Origin: Nocardiopsis endophytica
GTDB taxonomy: Bacteria; Actinomycetota; Actinomycetes; Streptosporangiales; Streptosporangiaceae
Assembly (NCBI RefSeq): GCF_027706725.1
Contig: NZ_JAQFWQ010000032.1
Coordinates: 1-61,771 of the forward strand
DNA length: 61,771 bases
Direction: 5' to 3'
The position numbers were made by a program, and so were the translations under genes. Positions 16,265 through 25,459 of the stretch are shown here, piece after piece. Within the stretch, counting starts at the first letter, position 1. The number at the start of each line of letters is the position of its first letter. The notes under the pieces were generated by a model. The model made no database searches, was not told the DNA's origin, and was given only the letters and a program-made list of their open reading frames with translations.

Positions 16265-17293
16265 TCAGGAGACGCGCACCAGCATCTTGCCGGTGTTGGC
16301 TCCCCGCATCATGTCCAGGAACGCCTGGAGCGTGTTGTCCACGCCGTCCACCACCGTCTCGTCGTAGACCAGGCTCCCCTCGGCCAGCCACTGGCCCGCC
16401 TCGGCGATGAAGTCCTTCATCCGGTCGGCGTAGAACCCGACCGTGAAGCCCTTGAGCGTCAGGCCCTTCTTGATCAGCTCGGACAGGTTGCGCGGCGCCG
16501 CCGACGGCTCCTCGGTGTTGTAGGCCGAGATCATCCCGCACACCGCCGCGCGGCCGCCGCGGTTGAACGCGGCCAGCGCCGCCTCCAGGTGGTCGCCGCC
16601 CACGTTGTCGAAGTAGACGTCGATCCCGTCCGGCGCGGCGTCCCGCAGCAGCGCGTCCACCTCGCCGCTCTTGTAGTTGAACGCCGCGTCGTAGCCGTAC
16701 TTGGAGGTCAGCAGGTCGACCTTGGCGTCGCTCCCGGCCGAGCCGACCACCCGGGACGCCCCCTTCAGGCGGGCGATCTGCCCGGCGACGCCGCCCACGG
16801 CGCCGGCCGCGCCGGAGATGAACACGGTGTCGCCCGGCTCCATCCGCGCCACGTCCAGCAGGCCCACGTAGGCGGTCAGCCCGGTCATGCCCAGCACGTG
16901 CAGGTAGGCCGACTCGGGCACGCCCGGCACCGGGTCGATGCGGCGGAAGGCGGCCGCCGGCCCTTGCGCGACGTCGCGCCAGCCCAGGGTGTGCAGGACG
17001 AGGTCGCCCTCGGACAGGCCGTCGGAGCGCGAGGCCTCCACCCGTCCGACGGCGCCGCCCTCCATCGCCTTGTCCAGCTCATACGGCGGCACGTAGGAGG
17101 GCGTGTCGTCCATGCGGCCGCGCATGTACGGGTCGACGGACAGGTAGGCGTTGCGCACCCGCACCTCGCCGGGGCCCAGCGGAGGCAGGTCCCGCTCGAC
17201 GAACCGGAAGTCGTCGGTCGTGGGCCAGCCCTGCGGTCGGGCGGCGAGCTGCCACTCGCGGCTGGTCGCGGTCGTGGCTTCGGTGGCGGACAT
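16265..17293 (-). CDS. NADP-dependent oxidoreductase, zinc-independent MDR family
   Basis: A 342-residue medium-chain dehydrogenase/reductase without zinc ligands. SVDPYMRGRM (residues 52-61) and the Rossmann motif ISGAAGAVGG mark the leukotriene B4 dehydrogenase / alkenal reductase (CurA-like) class, which reduces the C=C bond of alpha,beta-unsaturated carbonyls with NADPH. GAGGAGAACC lies directly before the ATG. A paralogue with the same motifs is encoded at 33772-34785. It stands alone between a terminator and the LCP gene. Confidence 0.9.
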   Translation of the reverse strand: MSATEATTATSREWQLAARPQGWPTTDDFRFVERDLPPLGPGEVRVRNAYLSVDPYMRGRMDDTPSYVPPYELDKAMEGGAVGRVEASRSDGLSEGDLVLHTLGWRDVAQGPAAAFRRIDPVPGVPESAYLHVLGMTGLTAYVGLLDVARMEPGDTVFISGAAGAVGGVAGQIARLKGASRVVGSAGSDAKVDLLTSKYGYDAAFNYKSGEVDALLRDAAPDGIDVYFDNVGGDHLEAALAAFNRGGRAAVCGMISAYNTEEPSAAPRNLSELIKKGLTLKGFTVGFYADRMKDFIAEAGQWLAEGSLVYDETVVDGVDNTLQAFLDMMRGANTGKMLVRVS

Positions 17294-17472
17294 GGTTCTC
17301 CTCGGTGCTCACAGGCAGTGGACGAAAGATCGGCGGGGGCGGCGCGCCGGCGTCGGCGCACCCGCCCTGAGCAGGGGCAACCGGCGCGGGGCCCACGCTC
17401 TTCCCGCATGCGGGCCGGTGTGACGGACGCGTCGGGGCCCTGATCCCCAGGCCACACGCCGCGGCGGCCCCG

Positions 17473-18489
17473 CTAGTACTCGGAGCCCTGGACCTCCAGG
17501 CTCTCCGCCTCGTGCTCCAAGCCCTCCTCGGCGATGTATTCCATGAGCTTTCCGTCGCGGACGCGCTCGAACACGCCCGCGGAGGTCTCCTCGTCCAGGT
17601 AGACGACGTTCTGCTCGCCCTCCCAGCCGGTGGACCCGGCGGGCAGGCTGAGGAAGACGGCCCCCTCCGGGCCGATGCCGACCAGGCGCATCATCAGGCC
17701 GCGCATCATGCCCATGGTGGTGTCCTCGTCCACCGCCACCGACTCGCTGGCGGCGGTCAGGAAGGCGTCGAGGCGGCGGGGGTCGGTGCGGACCTCCTCG
17801 CTGACCGCCTTCTCGGCCATCGCCCGCAGGAACACCTGCTGGCGCTTGATGCGGTCCTGGTCGCTGCCGGAGAGGCCCTTGCGCTCGCGGACGAAGCGCA
17901 GCGCCTCCTCGCCGTCCATGTGGTTCTCCCCCGCCTCCCAGTACCACCCGTTGGTCGGGTCGTACACCTCGTGGGGCAGGTCGATCACCACGCCGCCCAG
18001 GGCGTCGGTCATCGCCTCGAACCCGGCGAAGTCCACCGCGGCGAAGTGGTCCACCCGCACGTCGCCCAGCTCCTCGACGGTGGAGGTGAGGAGCCGGGGG
18101 CCGCCCATCGAGTAGGCGTCGGCGATCTTGCCCTCGCCGTGTCCGGGGATGTCCACCCAGGAGTCCCGGGAGATCGCGATGACGTAGGCGCGGGCCTCCC
18201 CCTCGGGGACGTGCAGGAGCATGATCACGTCGGCGTCGGCCTCGCCCTGGCGCCACTTGCCGGGGGTCGACTCGCCGCGCATGTCGGAGCCGATGAGCAG
18301 CCAGTTCTCCCCGGGGTCGTCGACCGGGCGGCCCTCCTCGTCGGGCACGGCGCCGGTGATCCGCTCGATGTTGCGGTCGTAGACGTCGGCGCGCCACGCG
18401 ACGGCGATCGCCAGCGCGAGGGCGACCCCCAGGCAGCACAGCAGGGTGGGGACGAGTCCCCCTCGGCGCCTGCTGTCCGGTTGTGCCAT
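17473..18489 (-). CDS. LytR-CpsA-Psr (LCP) family protein
   Basis: A 338-residue type II membrane protein. A single N-terminal transmembrane helix (about residues 12-33) is followed by an extracellular LCP domain with ISRDSWVDIPGHGEGKI, the YSMGGPRLLTSTVEEL segment and the Arg-rich RIKRQQVFLRAM site. LCP enzymes transfer undecaprenyl-linked glycopolymers such as teichoic acids or arabinogalactan to peptidoglycan. ATG 18489 gives the typical short cytoplasmic tail. The 179 bases between it and the next gene show no further feature. Confidence 0.9.
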   Translation of the reverse strand: MAQPDSRRRGGLVPTLLCCLGVALALAIAVAWRADVYDRNIERITGAVPDEEGRPVDDPGENWLLIGSDMRGESTPGKWRQGEADADVIMLLHVPEGEARAYVIAISRDSWVDIPGHGEGKIADAYSMGGPRLLTSTVEELGDVRVDHFAAVDFAGFEAMTDALGGVVIDLPHEVYDPTNGWYWEAGENHMDGEEALRFVRERKGLSGSDQDRIKRQQVFLRAMAEKAVSEEVRTDPRRLDAFLTAASESVAVDEDTTMGMMRGLMMRLVGIGPEGAVFLSLPAGSTGWEGEQNVVYLDEETSAGVFERVRDGKLMEYIAEEGLEHEAESLEVQGSEY

Positions 18490-18709
18490 GTCGGTTCCCC
18501 GGTCGGTCCCGTTGTCCGTCAATAACGGCCTTCCCTCCGCCCCCGCTCCCGGCACCCCGGAGTTGCGATCACGTTATGCGGCAAACCGGGTACGAATCGT
18601 AACTATATGTGGTCACGTCCGTTCGATCCGCACCGACATCCCAGGTCGGCGCGGTGCGCGCGCACGGAATGGCCCGGAGGGCGGCGCGACCGGACCCGGC
18701 CACCCGTTT
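18490..18709. other. Upstream region of the LCP gene, no gene seen
   Basis: This is part of a 321-base divergent intergenic region. The stretch near 18565-18610 is AT-richer and probably holds the LCP promoter, but I could not fix its -35 and -10. No open frame with coding character was seen. Confidence 0.35.
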
Positions 18710-18761
18710 GGGAACGTTGCGTTCCCTGTCCGTCGGGGTCTACATTGAGAACGGAACGTTC
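18710..18761 (+). promoter_or_regulatory. Promoter and two operators of the MFS-phosphotransferase operon
   Basis: TTGCGT (18717-18722) and TACATT (18741-18746), 18 bases apart, form a plausible promoter. The inverted repeat GGGAAC-GTTGC-GTTCCC (18710-18726) covers the -35. A second palindrome, GAACGTTC (18754-18761), lies at the expected transcript start. The shared half-site GAAC/GTTC suggests one repressor bound at both, most likely the TetR encoded at the end of this operon. Confidence 0.55.
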
Positions 18762-18810
18762 ATTAAACGCTTCCACCCCGTTCCCGCCGCCGTGGCGAGG
18801 AGGACGCCCG

Positions 18811-20358
18811 ATGAAGAGCACCACCCGCCGGCCCGCACCCCCGCAGGTGCGCCGCGCCCTGCCCGGCCTGCTCCTGGGGATGCTGCTCGGCGCGGTCGAC
18901 CAGACCGCCATCGCCCCCGCCCTCCCGTCCATCGCGAGCGACCTCGGCGGCTTCGGGCTGATGCCGTTCGTGATCACCGCCTACCTGGTGGCGGCCACCG
19001 CGCTGATGCCGCTCTACGGCCGCCTCGGCGACCGCTTCGGCCGCACCCGGCCCCTCCAGGCCGCGATCGCCCTGTTCACCGTGGGCGCGCTGGCTGCCGG
19101 GCAGGCCGACTCCATGACGGCGCTGCTCATCGCCCGCGCGGTGCAGGGGGCGGGCGGCGGCGGGGTGATGGTGAGCGTCCAGTCCGCGCTGGGCGAGCTG
19201 GTCAGCCCGCGCGAGCGCGGCCGCTACCTGGGGCTGTTCGGCGCGGTGTTCGCCCTGGCGGCGGTGGGTGGGCCGCTGCTGGGCGGCGCGGTCACCGACG
19301 CCCTGGGGTGGCGGTGGCTGTTCCACCTCTACCCGCCGCTGGGCCTGGCGGCGCTGGTCGCCGTCACCGCCACGCTGCGCCTGCCCCGGCCCACCGCGCG
19401 GCGCCCGGTCGACGCGGCGGGGGCGCTGTCCCTGGCCGCCGCCGTGGTCGGGCTGGCGGTGCTGGGGTCGGCGCCCGGCTGGCCCGGCCGCCCCGACTGG
19501 GCGGTCCCGGCCGCCGCCGCGCTGCTCGCGGGCGGGGCCGCCGCCTGGGCGGTGACCGCGCGCCGCGCCGCCGACCCGGTGCTGCCGGTGCGGCTGCTGC
19601 GCGAGCGCTCGGTGGGCACCGCCGTCACGGTCGCCTTCCTGGTCGGCTTCGCCCTGTTCGGCATCGCCGCCTACGTGCCCGCCTACGTCCAGATCGCGCT
19701 GGGCGCCTCGGCCTCCCAGGCGGGCGCGGTGATGATCGCGCTGATGGCGGGGGTGCTGGTCACCACGGTGGCCTCCGGGCGGATGATCACCCGGACCGGC
19801 CGGTACCGCGCCTACCCGGTGGCCGGGACCGCGGTGTCGACCGCCGCGATGGCCGCCCTGGGCCTGCTCGGGCCGGACAGCTCCCCCGCCCAGGTCGCCG
19901 TGTTGCTGGCGCTGCTCGGCCTGGGCCTGGGGCTGGTCATGCAGGTCATGACCCTGGTGGCGCAGAACGCCGCGCCCCGCGCGGACCTGGGGGCCGCCAC
20001 CGCCGCCGTCGTCTTCTGGCGCCAGGTCGGCGCCTCGGCCGGGGCCGCGCTCACCGGCGCCCTGGTCAACCTGCGCTTCGCGGCGCAGCTGCCCGCCGAG
20101 ACGGCCGCGCGGGTGGGCGGCGCCTCGGCGCTGTCCCCGGAGGCCGCCGCCGCGCTCGCGCCCGCCGACCGTGCGGCGGTCGCCGCGGCGTTCGGCGAGG
20201 CGGTGCCGCCGCTGTTCGCCTGGGCCGCCCCGCTGATGGGGCTGGCCGTCCTGCTCTGCGCCGCCCTGCCCGCGCTTCCGCTGCGCGAAACCGCGCACGC
20301 GTCCGAAACCTCCCCCGACACGGGGAATACCGGTAATGAGACCGAGGAGTCGTCATGA
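18811..20358 (+). CDS. MFS multidrug exporter, DHA2-like
   Basis: A 515-residue major facilitator drug exporter with about 14 membrane segments. Motif A-like YGRLGDRFGRTRPLQ and the C-type motif region GAVFALAAVGGPLLGGAV indicate proton-driven efflux. AGGAGGA lies seven bases before the ATG. Its TGA overlaps the next start codon by four bases (ATGA), which couples it to a phosphotransferase-like gene and then a tetR. Efflux plus modification of the same compound is the obvious reading. The substrate is unknown. Confidence 0.93.
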   Translation: MKSTTRRPAPPQVRRALPGLLLGMLLGAVDQTAIAPALPSIASDLGGFGLMPFVITAYLVAATALMPLYGRLGDRFGRTRPLQAAIALFTVGALAAGQADSMTALLIARAVQGAGGGGVMVSVQSALGELVSPRERGRYLGLFGAVFALAAVGGPLLGGAVTDALGWRWLFHLYPPLGLAALVAVTATLRLPRPTARRPVDAAGALSLAAAVVGLAVLGSAPGWPGRPDWAVPAAAALLAGGAAAWAVTARRAADPVLPVRLLRERSVGTAVTVAFLVGFALFGIAAYVPAYVQIALGASASQAGAVMIALMAGVLVTTVASGRMITRTGRYRAYPVAGTAVSTAAMAALGLLGPDSSPAQVAVLLALLGLGLGLVMQVMTLVAQNAAPRADLGAATAAVVFWRQVGASAGAALTGALVNLRFAAQLPAETAARVGGASALSPEAAAALAPADRAAVAAAFGEAVPPLFAWAAPLMGLAVLLCAALPALPLRETAHASETSPDTGNTGNETEESS

Positions 20359-22940
20359 TCCGTACGCACACCCGGACCGACAGCGCCGTCGGCACCGGGG
20401 CGCTGGTCGCCCCGCTGTCGGAGTTCGGGCGGTCCGACCTGGACACGGCCGGGGGAAAGGCCGCCAACCTGGGCGAAATGGTGCGGTTGGGCCTGCCCGT
20501 GCCGGACGGCTTCGCCGTCACCACGTGGGCCTACGCGCGCGCCGCCGCCAAGGGCGCGCCGGCCGCGGCGCTGCGCGCGCTGGCGGAGCACCCCTCCGAC
20601 GAGGGCGCCGCCGTGCGCGCCGCGTTCGAGGCGGCCGACCTCCCGGACGACTTGCGCGCCGCGATCCTCGACGCCTACCGGGACATGGGCGGCGGCCCGG
20701 TGGCCGTGCGCTCCAGCGCCACCGCCGAGGACCTGCCCGGCGCGGCGTTCGCCGGCCAGCAGGACACCTACCTCAACATCGTCGGGGAGGAGGAGCTGCT
20801 GGACGCCGTGCGGCGCTGCTGGGCGTCGCTGTGGAGCGGCCGGGCGATCGCCTACCGCCGCCGCATCGGCATGGACGCCCCCGACGTGCGCATCGCGGTC
20901 GCCGTGCAGAGGATGGTGCCCGCGGAGTGGGCCGGGGTCGCCTTCACCGCCGACCCGGTCACCGGGCGGCGCGACCGGGTGTCGGTGGACGCCGGGCGGG
21001 GGCTGGGCGAGTCGGTCGTCTCCGGCCTGGTCACCCCGGAGCACTACCTTCTGGACGCGCACGGCGCCGTGGTCGAGCACCGGGCGGGGCGCGGCGAGGT
21101 GGTGGTGCGCGCGGTCGAGGGAGGCGGTGTCGTCCACGAGGAGGGCACGCCCGGTGACGCCGCCGCGCAGGGGGCCCAAGGGATGGAGCGGGCGCACCTC
21201 AAGGAGCTGGCGCGGCTGTGCCGCAGGGTCGCCGGGCACTGGGGACGGCCCATGGACATCGAGTGGGCCGTGGCCGACGGGCGCGTGCTGCTCCTGCAGG
21301 CGCGACCGATGACCGCCGTGCCGCCCGAGCCGGTGCGGCTGAACCCGGTCCAGAAGCGCATCGGGCCGATCCTGCTCGACATGTTCCAGACGCGGCCCTA
21401 CCCGCTCGACATGACGACCTGGACGGGCGAGCTGCTGGAGGGCATGGTCGCCGGGATGATGAAGGGGCTCATCGGCGCGCGCCTGCCCTCACTCGACCGG
21501 CTGCTCCCCGAGGAGGACGGCGTGGTGGTGCGCTTCATCCCGCCGACGCCGCGCCCGTCCCTGGGCACGCTGGCCGCGCCGTTCCGGCTCGCCGCCAAGG
21601 CGCGCCGGTTCCCGGTCGAGCGGTGGACGCGCGACCCGCGCTTCGCCCGCTACGAGAAGGCGCTCAAGGACCTGGCGGCCCGCCCGGCCGCCGATCTGCC
21701 CTGGTCCGAGCTGCGCGAGCGGCCCAGGGAAACCCTGGCGCTCGTGCCCCTGATGACCGACCTGCGGACGGACTACCTGCCGAACCTCGTCCTCGGGTTC
21801 GTCCGCACGCAGCTGATGCTGACGCGGCTGGGGCGCCCGGTCTCCGCGAGCGACCTGGCCTTCGGCGCGGTGACCTGCACCGAGCAGGCCAACCGCGCCC
21901 TGGAGGAGCTGGCGGAGTCCGTCCGGGACGACCCCGCCGCGGCGGAGGCGTTCGCGGACCGCACCCCGGAGGAGCTGGCGGAGGCGATGGGCACCGACCC
22001 GGCCCTGGCCCCGTTCGCCGCACGGCTCGACGGGTTCCTGGCCGCCTACGGGCACCGGGAGACCATGAGCGCCGTCCACGCCTCCTCGCCCACCTGGAGC
22101 GAGACGCCCGAGACCGTGCTGGGGATGGTGAAGCTCCTCGCCTCCGAGCCGCCCAAGCGCGACACCGGCGGCGCGCGCAAGGCGCTGGAGCGCCTGACCG
22201 CCCACCCGAGGCTGCGCCGGAACACGGCCGCCCGGCAGCGGGCGGCCCACACGGTGGAGCGGTTCCGGGCCGGGGTCGCCTTCCGCGAGGACAGCCACTT
22301 CCACTTCACGCGTGCGCTGCCGCCGCTGCGGAGCGCGCTGCTGGAGATGGGGCGGCGCCTCGTGGACGAAGGCGTGCTGGAGTCCACGGACGAGGTCTTC
22401 CACCTGCGCCTGGAGGAGCTGGAGGGCATCGAGGAGCTGCCGGGGATGCCCGGGGACCAGGCCGCGCGGCTGCGAGCGGCCGTGCGGCGCAGGGCCGCCA
22501 AGCGGGCTTCGCTGGCGAGCGTGCCGATGCTCGAACTGCCGCACGATGGGCCCTCCCGGGGGAAGGGGGCGGACGGCCCGGTGCTGACCAGCGGCACCCC
22601 GGCGGGCGGCGGTGCGGTGACCGGGCCCGCGCGCATCATCCGCGACCCCTCGGAGTTCGGCCGCATGCGGGCCGGGGACGTGCTGGTGTGCCCGTACACC
22701 AACCCGTCGTGGACACCGCTGTTCCAGCGCGCGTCCGCCGTGGTGGTCGACTCCGGCGGCCTGGGGTCGCACGCGGCGATCGTCGCCCGCGAGTACGGCA
22801 TCCCGGCGGTGATGGGCACCGGCGACGGCACCTCGGCCCTTGAGGACGGGGCGGCGATCCGGGTCGACGGGGACGCCGGACACGTGACGGCCGCCGCCCC
22901 GCGCCCCTCCGTAGAATCCGAGGGGACCGGGGGCGCGTGA
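20355..22940 (+). CDS. Rifampicin phosphotransferase / PEP-synthase-like enzyme
   Basis: An 861-residue three-part enzyme of the PEP-utilising family. The N-terminal ATP-grasp domain shows GGKAANLGEMVRLGLPVPDG, AVRSSATAEDLPGAAFAGQQ and VAFTADPVTGRRD, and ends in WAVADGRVLLLQARPM. A middle domain of about 400 residues follows. The C-terminal swivelling domain has GGLGSHAAIVAREYGIPAV with the phosphate-carrying His806. Length and layout match rifampicin phosphotransferase (RPH), which uses ATP to phosphorylate rifamycins, rather than true PEP synthase, which carries a PEP-binding barrel after the His domain. The middle, substrate-binding domain cannot be matched by eye, so the target is open. 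Confidence 0.8.
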   Translation: MIRTHTRTDSAVGTGALVAPLSEFGRSDLDTAGGKAANLGEMVRLGLPVPDGFAVTTWAYARAAAKGAPAAALRALAEHPSDEGAAVRAAFEAADLPDDLRAAILDAYRDMGGGPVAVRSSATAEDLPGAAFAGQQDTYLNIVGEEELLDAVRRCWASLWSGRAIAYRRRIGMDAPDVRIAVAVQRMVPAEWAGVAFTADPVTGRRDRVSVDAGRGLGESVVSGLVTPEHYLLDAHGAVVEHRAGRGEVVVRAVEGGGVVHEEGTPGDAAAQGAQGMERAHLKELARLCRRVAGHWGRPMDIEWAVADGRVLLLQARPMTAVPPEPVRLNPVQKRIGPILLDMFQTRPYPLDMTTWTGELLEGMVAGMMKGLIGARLPSLDRLLPEEDGVVVRFIPPTPRPSLGTLAAPFRLAAKARRFPVERWTRDPRFARYEKALKDLAARPAADLPWSELRERPRETLALVPLMTDLRTDYLPNLVLGFVRTQLMLTRLGRPVSASDLAFGAVTCTEQANRALEELAESVRDDPAAAEAFADRTPEELAEAMGTDPALAPFAARLDGFLAAYGHRETMSAVHASSPTWSETPETVLGMVKLLASEPPKRDTGGARKALERLTAHPRLRRNTAARQRAAHTVERFRAGVAFREDSHFHFTRALPPLRSALLEMGRRLVDEGVLESTDEVFHLRLEELEGIEELPGMPGDQAARLRAAVRRRAAKRASLASVPMLELPHDGPSRGKGADGPVLTSGTPAGGGAVTGPARIIRDPSEFGRMRAGDVLVCPYTNPSWTPLFQRASAVVVDSGGLGSHAAIVAREYGIPAVMGTGDGTSALEDGAAIRVDGDAGHVTAAAPRPSVESEGTGGA

Positions 22941-23650
22941 TGGGATCCGAGGCGAACGGTGGCCGGCGGAGCGGCGGCACCCCGGCGCCACCCCGGTCGG
23001 AAAGGCGGAACGACCCCGTGGGCACCCCTGTCGGGCCCGGCCCGAGCACGGACGAGGAGGACCCGCGCAAGCGGCCGCGCAGGCGCGGCGACGCGCTCAA
23101 CGCGGCGATCTTCGAGGCGGTCCTGGCCGAGCTGGACGAGGTCGGCTACGCGAAGCTGGCCATGGAGCGCGTGGCCGAGCGGGCCCGGACCGGGAAGGCG
23201 TCGCTGTACCGGCGCTGGCCCAACCGGGCGCGCCTGGTCATGGAGGCGATGTACCACGTGGTGCCGCGGTACATGGACCCGGACGACACCGGAAGCCTGC
23301 GCGGGGACCTGCTGGAGCTGTTCCGGGGCGTCGCCCGCCTGCTGGAGGGGCCGACCGGCGAGGCGATGCGCGGGGTGCTCGGGGAGGTGCTGCACGACGA
23401 GGAGGTCGCCGAGCAGATCCGGTCGGGCTCCCGGGGCCAGAGCATGGCCATGATCCGCCGTGTGGCCGACCGGGCGGTGGCCAGGGGCGAGATCTCGCCC
23501 GAGGCGCTGACCCCGCGCCGCCTGGAGGCGGGGCACGCACTGATGCGCCACCACTTCCTGTTCCAGGGCGGCCCGATCACCGACCAGGTCATCGAAGAGG
23601 TCGTGGACGAGGTGGTGCTCCCCCTGTTCCACCTGCCGCCGCCGGACTGA
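22940..23650 (+). CDS. TetR-family regulator ending the exporter operon
   Basis: A 236-residue TetR regulator. A long disordered, charged leader (about 45 residues) precedes the helix-turn-helix (LAMERVAERARTGKASLYRR WPNRARLV). ATG 22940 shares one base with the stop codon of the upstream gene (TGATG); GTG 22937 or a downstream GTG are alternatives. As the third gene of a coupled operon it probably represses the operon through the GAAC-GTTC sites at 18710-18761. Confidence 0.87.
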   Translation: MGSEANGGRRSGGTPAPPRSERRNDPVGTPVGPGPSTDEEDPRKRPRRRGDALNAAIFEAVLAELDEVGYAKLAMERVAERARTGKASLYRRWPNRARLVMEAMYHVVPRYMDPDDTGSLRGDLLELFRGVARLLEGPTGEAMRGVLGEVLHDEEVAEQIRSGSRGQSMAMIRRVADRAVARGEISPEALTPRRLEAGHALMRHHFLFQGGPITDQVIEEVVDEVVLPLFHLPPPD

Positions 23651-23676
23651 CCGGCCGGGCGGCGGTCACGACCGGC

Positions 23677-24393
23677 TCATGACCCGGTCCCCGCCAGGGT
23701 GCCCTCCGCGGGGCGGCCGAGGTAGGAGCGCAGCAGTTCCCGGCACTCGGTGATCAGGGCCGGGTCGCCGCCGGGGTCGGTCCGGAAGGCCAGGGACAGC
23801 ACCGCGTCGGCAGCCTCGACCGCCACGCGGACCCTGCGCTCGGTCTCCGGGTCCGGTGGGCCCCCGGTGGCCGTCAGCCCCATGGCGAGCAGCGTCCCGG
23901 ACACCCGGTCGTCGCGGCGGCCGGGGCCCGACCTCCCCGACGGCGGCCGGGGCGCGCACGCCTCGGGGTCGTGACCGGGGTCGGGGTCGGCGTCCAGCAC
24001 GCCGAACCCGGGGACGGTACGGCGCATGTCGACGTAGGTGTCCACGGCCGTCAGCGCCGCCCCCGCCCAGTCCGCGCCCCCGGAGGCCTCCAGGCGCTCG
24101 GACAGGCGGTGGGTGAACAGCTCCATGTTCCGCGCGGCCAGTGCGCGGACCAGGCCGTCCTTGTCGTGGAAGAACTGGTACACGGTGCCGATGGGGATCT
24201 CCGCGCGGCGCGCCACCTCGGTCGTGGTGACCGCGTCGGCTCCCTCCTCTTCCAGGACTGCGGCACAGGCGCGCAGCAGCCGCTCGACCCGCTCCATGCT
24301 GCGGCGCTGTGCAGGTCGGCGGCGCAGTGCGGTGGCGGTCCAGGCCGGCGCGGGGTTCGGGCGCGGGGGAACGGTCCGATCGGTGCGGGACAT
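23677..24393 (-). CDS. TetR-family regulator
   Basis: A 238-residue TetR regulator with a clear helix-turn-helix (AVTTTEVARRAEIPIGTVYQ FFHDKDGLVRAL). The C-terminal half contains a Pro/Gly/Asp-rich loop (about residues 150-175) that breaks the usual helical domain. ATG 24393 is preferred for its Ser/Arg start and the AATGGGGAC before it. It is divergent from the membrane-protein/gntR pair, but the operator there matches GntR-type sites better, so its target is not clear. Confidence 0.85.
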   Translation of the reverse strand: MSRTDRTVPPRPNPAPAWTATALRRRPAQRRSMERVERLLRACAAVLEEEGADAVTTTEVARRAEIPIGTVYQFFHDKDGLVRALAARNMELFTHRLSERLEASGGADWAGAALTAVDTYVDMRRTVPGFGVLDADPDPGHDPEACAPRPPSGRSGPGRRDDRVSGTLLAMGLTATGGPPDPETERRVRVAVEAADAVLSLAFRTDPGGDPALITECRELLRSYLGRPAEGTLAGTGS

Positions 24394-24500
24394 GTCCCCA
24401 TTGTGCCCGCAGAACGGCCTCGGGGAGGCGCGGTCGCCGGTCATCGCACGGCTCCCCGGGGCGAACGGCCCGAAACCGGCCAGAGGGGACATCCGGAGTC

Positions 24501-24528
24501 TTGTACTGCTACATTGCTACAAGAGCAA
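24501..24528 (+). promoter_or_regulatory. GntR (YtrA-type) operator and promoter region
   Basis: TTGTA-N12-TACAA (24501-24522) and TTGCT-N5-AGCAA (24514-24528) are two overlapping perfect inverted repeats just before the AAGGAGA ribosome site of the membrane-protein gene. TTGTA/TACAA half-sites resemble those of YtrA-subfamily GntR repressors, and such a regulator is the second gene of this operon. Confidence 0.5.
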
Positions 24529-24544
24529 TACAAGGAGAACCCCC

Positions 24545-25459
24545 ATGGCCACCTGGATCGCACTCGCGGTCGTCTTCCTCAGCGTCTCGCAGACCGTCTC
24601 GACCAGCCTGAAACCGCCGGCCGTCAAACCCGTCCGGCGGTTCACCGCCCGGGCCGGGCTTCCGCCCTCCTACGCAGGTCCGGCGCTCGCCCGACGCCTG
24701 TACAGCGGCGAGTCCGCCGCCGCGGGCACCTCGGCCGTGCTCATCCTGGGCGCCCTGGCCGTCGGGCTCGCGGTGCCCGCGCTGCGCGACGACGGCTCGT
24801 GGGCCGTCAGCATCGTCGCCGCCTACCTCCTCGGCCGCACCGTCGGCGCCGTCGTCCCGGTGGTGAAGGCGACGGTCGCCCGCGACGACGACGGCCCCCG
24901 CGTCGCCCGCCCCTTCATGCCCACGGTCGCCGACTACGTCTCCCCGCTCGCGCGCTGGGCGGCCCTGGCCTCCGGCCTCCTGCCCGCCGCCTGCGTCGGC
25001 CTGATCGCGCTCTTCCTGGACACCGGCCTCGTCGACGCCTCGCAGGCCGACTGGCCGCTCATGGCCACCGGCGCCGCGGTCGGCCCGGTGGTGACCGTCG
25101 GCGCCTCCGTCCTGGCCGCGCGCTTCACCGCCGCGCCCCGCCGGGCCGCCGCCCCGCACGAGCTCGCCGCCGACGACGCCGTGCGCGCCTACCGCATCCG
25201 CGCCCTGCTGGCCGCCGCGACGGCCGTCAGCGCCCTGGCCGCCACGGCCGTCGCGGGGACCGCCACGGCCCTGCCCACCGGGACCACCGCGCAGAACCCC
25301 GCCGCCGTGCTGTTCATGGGGGCCGCGCTGGCCACCGGGCTGGTGTACGTGGGCGCATCCCTCGCCGTCGACCTGATCGGCACCGGGCGGCGCTACCGCG
25401 AACGGCTCTGGCCGCAGGGGCCTCCGCAGGGCCCGGCCCCGGACGGCGGTGCCCGGTGA
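24545..25459 (+). CDS. Multi-pass membrane protein of unknown function
   Basis: A 304-residue membrane protein with about seven hydrophobic segments arranged in pairs, and an N-terminal anchor (WIALAVVFLSVSQTVSTSL). AAGGAGA precedes the ATG. The TGA is overlapped by the GTG of a gntR gene (GTGA), a pairing seen with YtrA-regulated membrane or transport genes. No substrate-binding or catalytic motif is visible; a role in cell-envelope stress is only inferred from the regulator class. Confidence 0.75.
   Translation: MATWIALAVVFLSVSQTVSTSLKPPAVKPVRRFTARAGLPPSYAGPALARRLYSGESAAAGTSAVLILGALAVGLAVPALRDDGSWAVSIVAAYLLGRTVGAVVPVVKATVARDDDGPRVARPFMPTVADYVSPLARWAALASGLLPAACVGLIALFLDTGLVDASQADWPLMATGAAVGPVVTVGASVLAARFTAAPRRAAAPHELAADDAVRAYRIRALLAAATAVSALAATAVAGTATALPTGTTAQNPAAVLFMGAALATGLVYVGASLAVDLIGTGRRYRERLWPQGPPQGPAPDGGAR

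Noticed and set aside
20355-22940. Calling the gene a true phosphoenolpyruvate synthase (ppsA)
   Set aside because: The His domain is at the C terminus with no PEP-binding barrel after it, and length and order match rifampicin-phosphotransferase-like proteins better.
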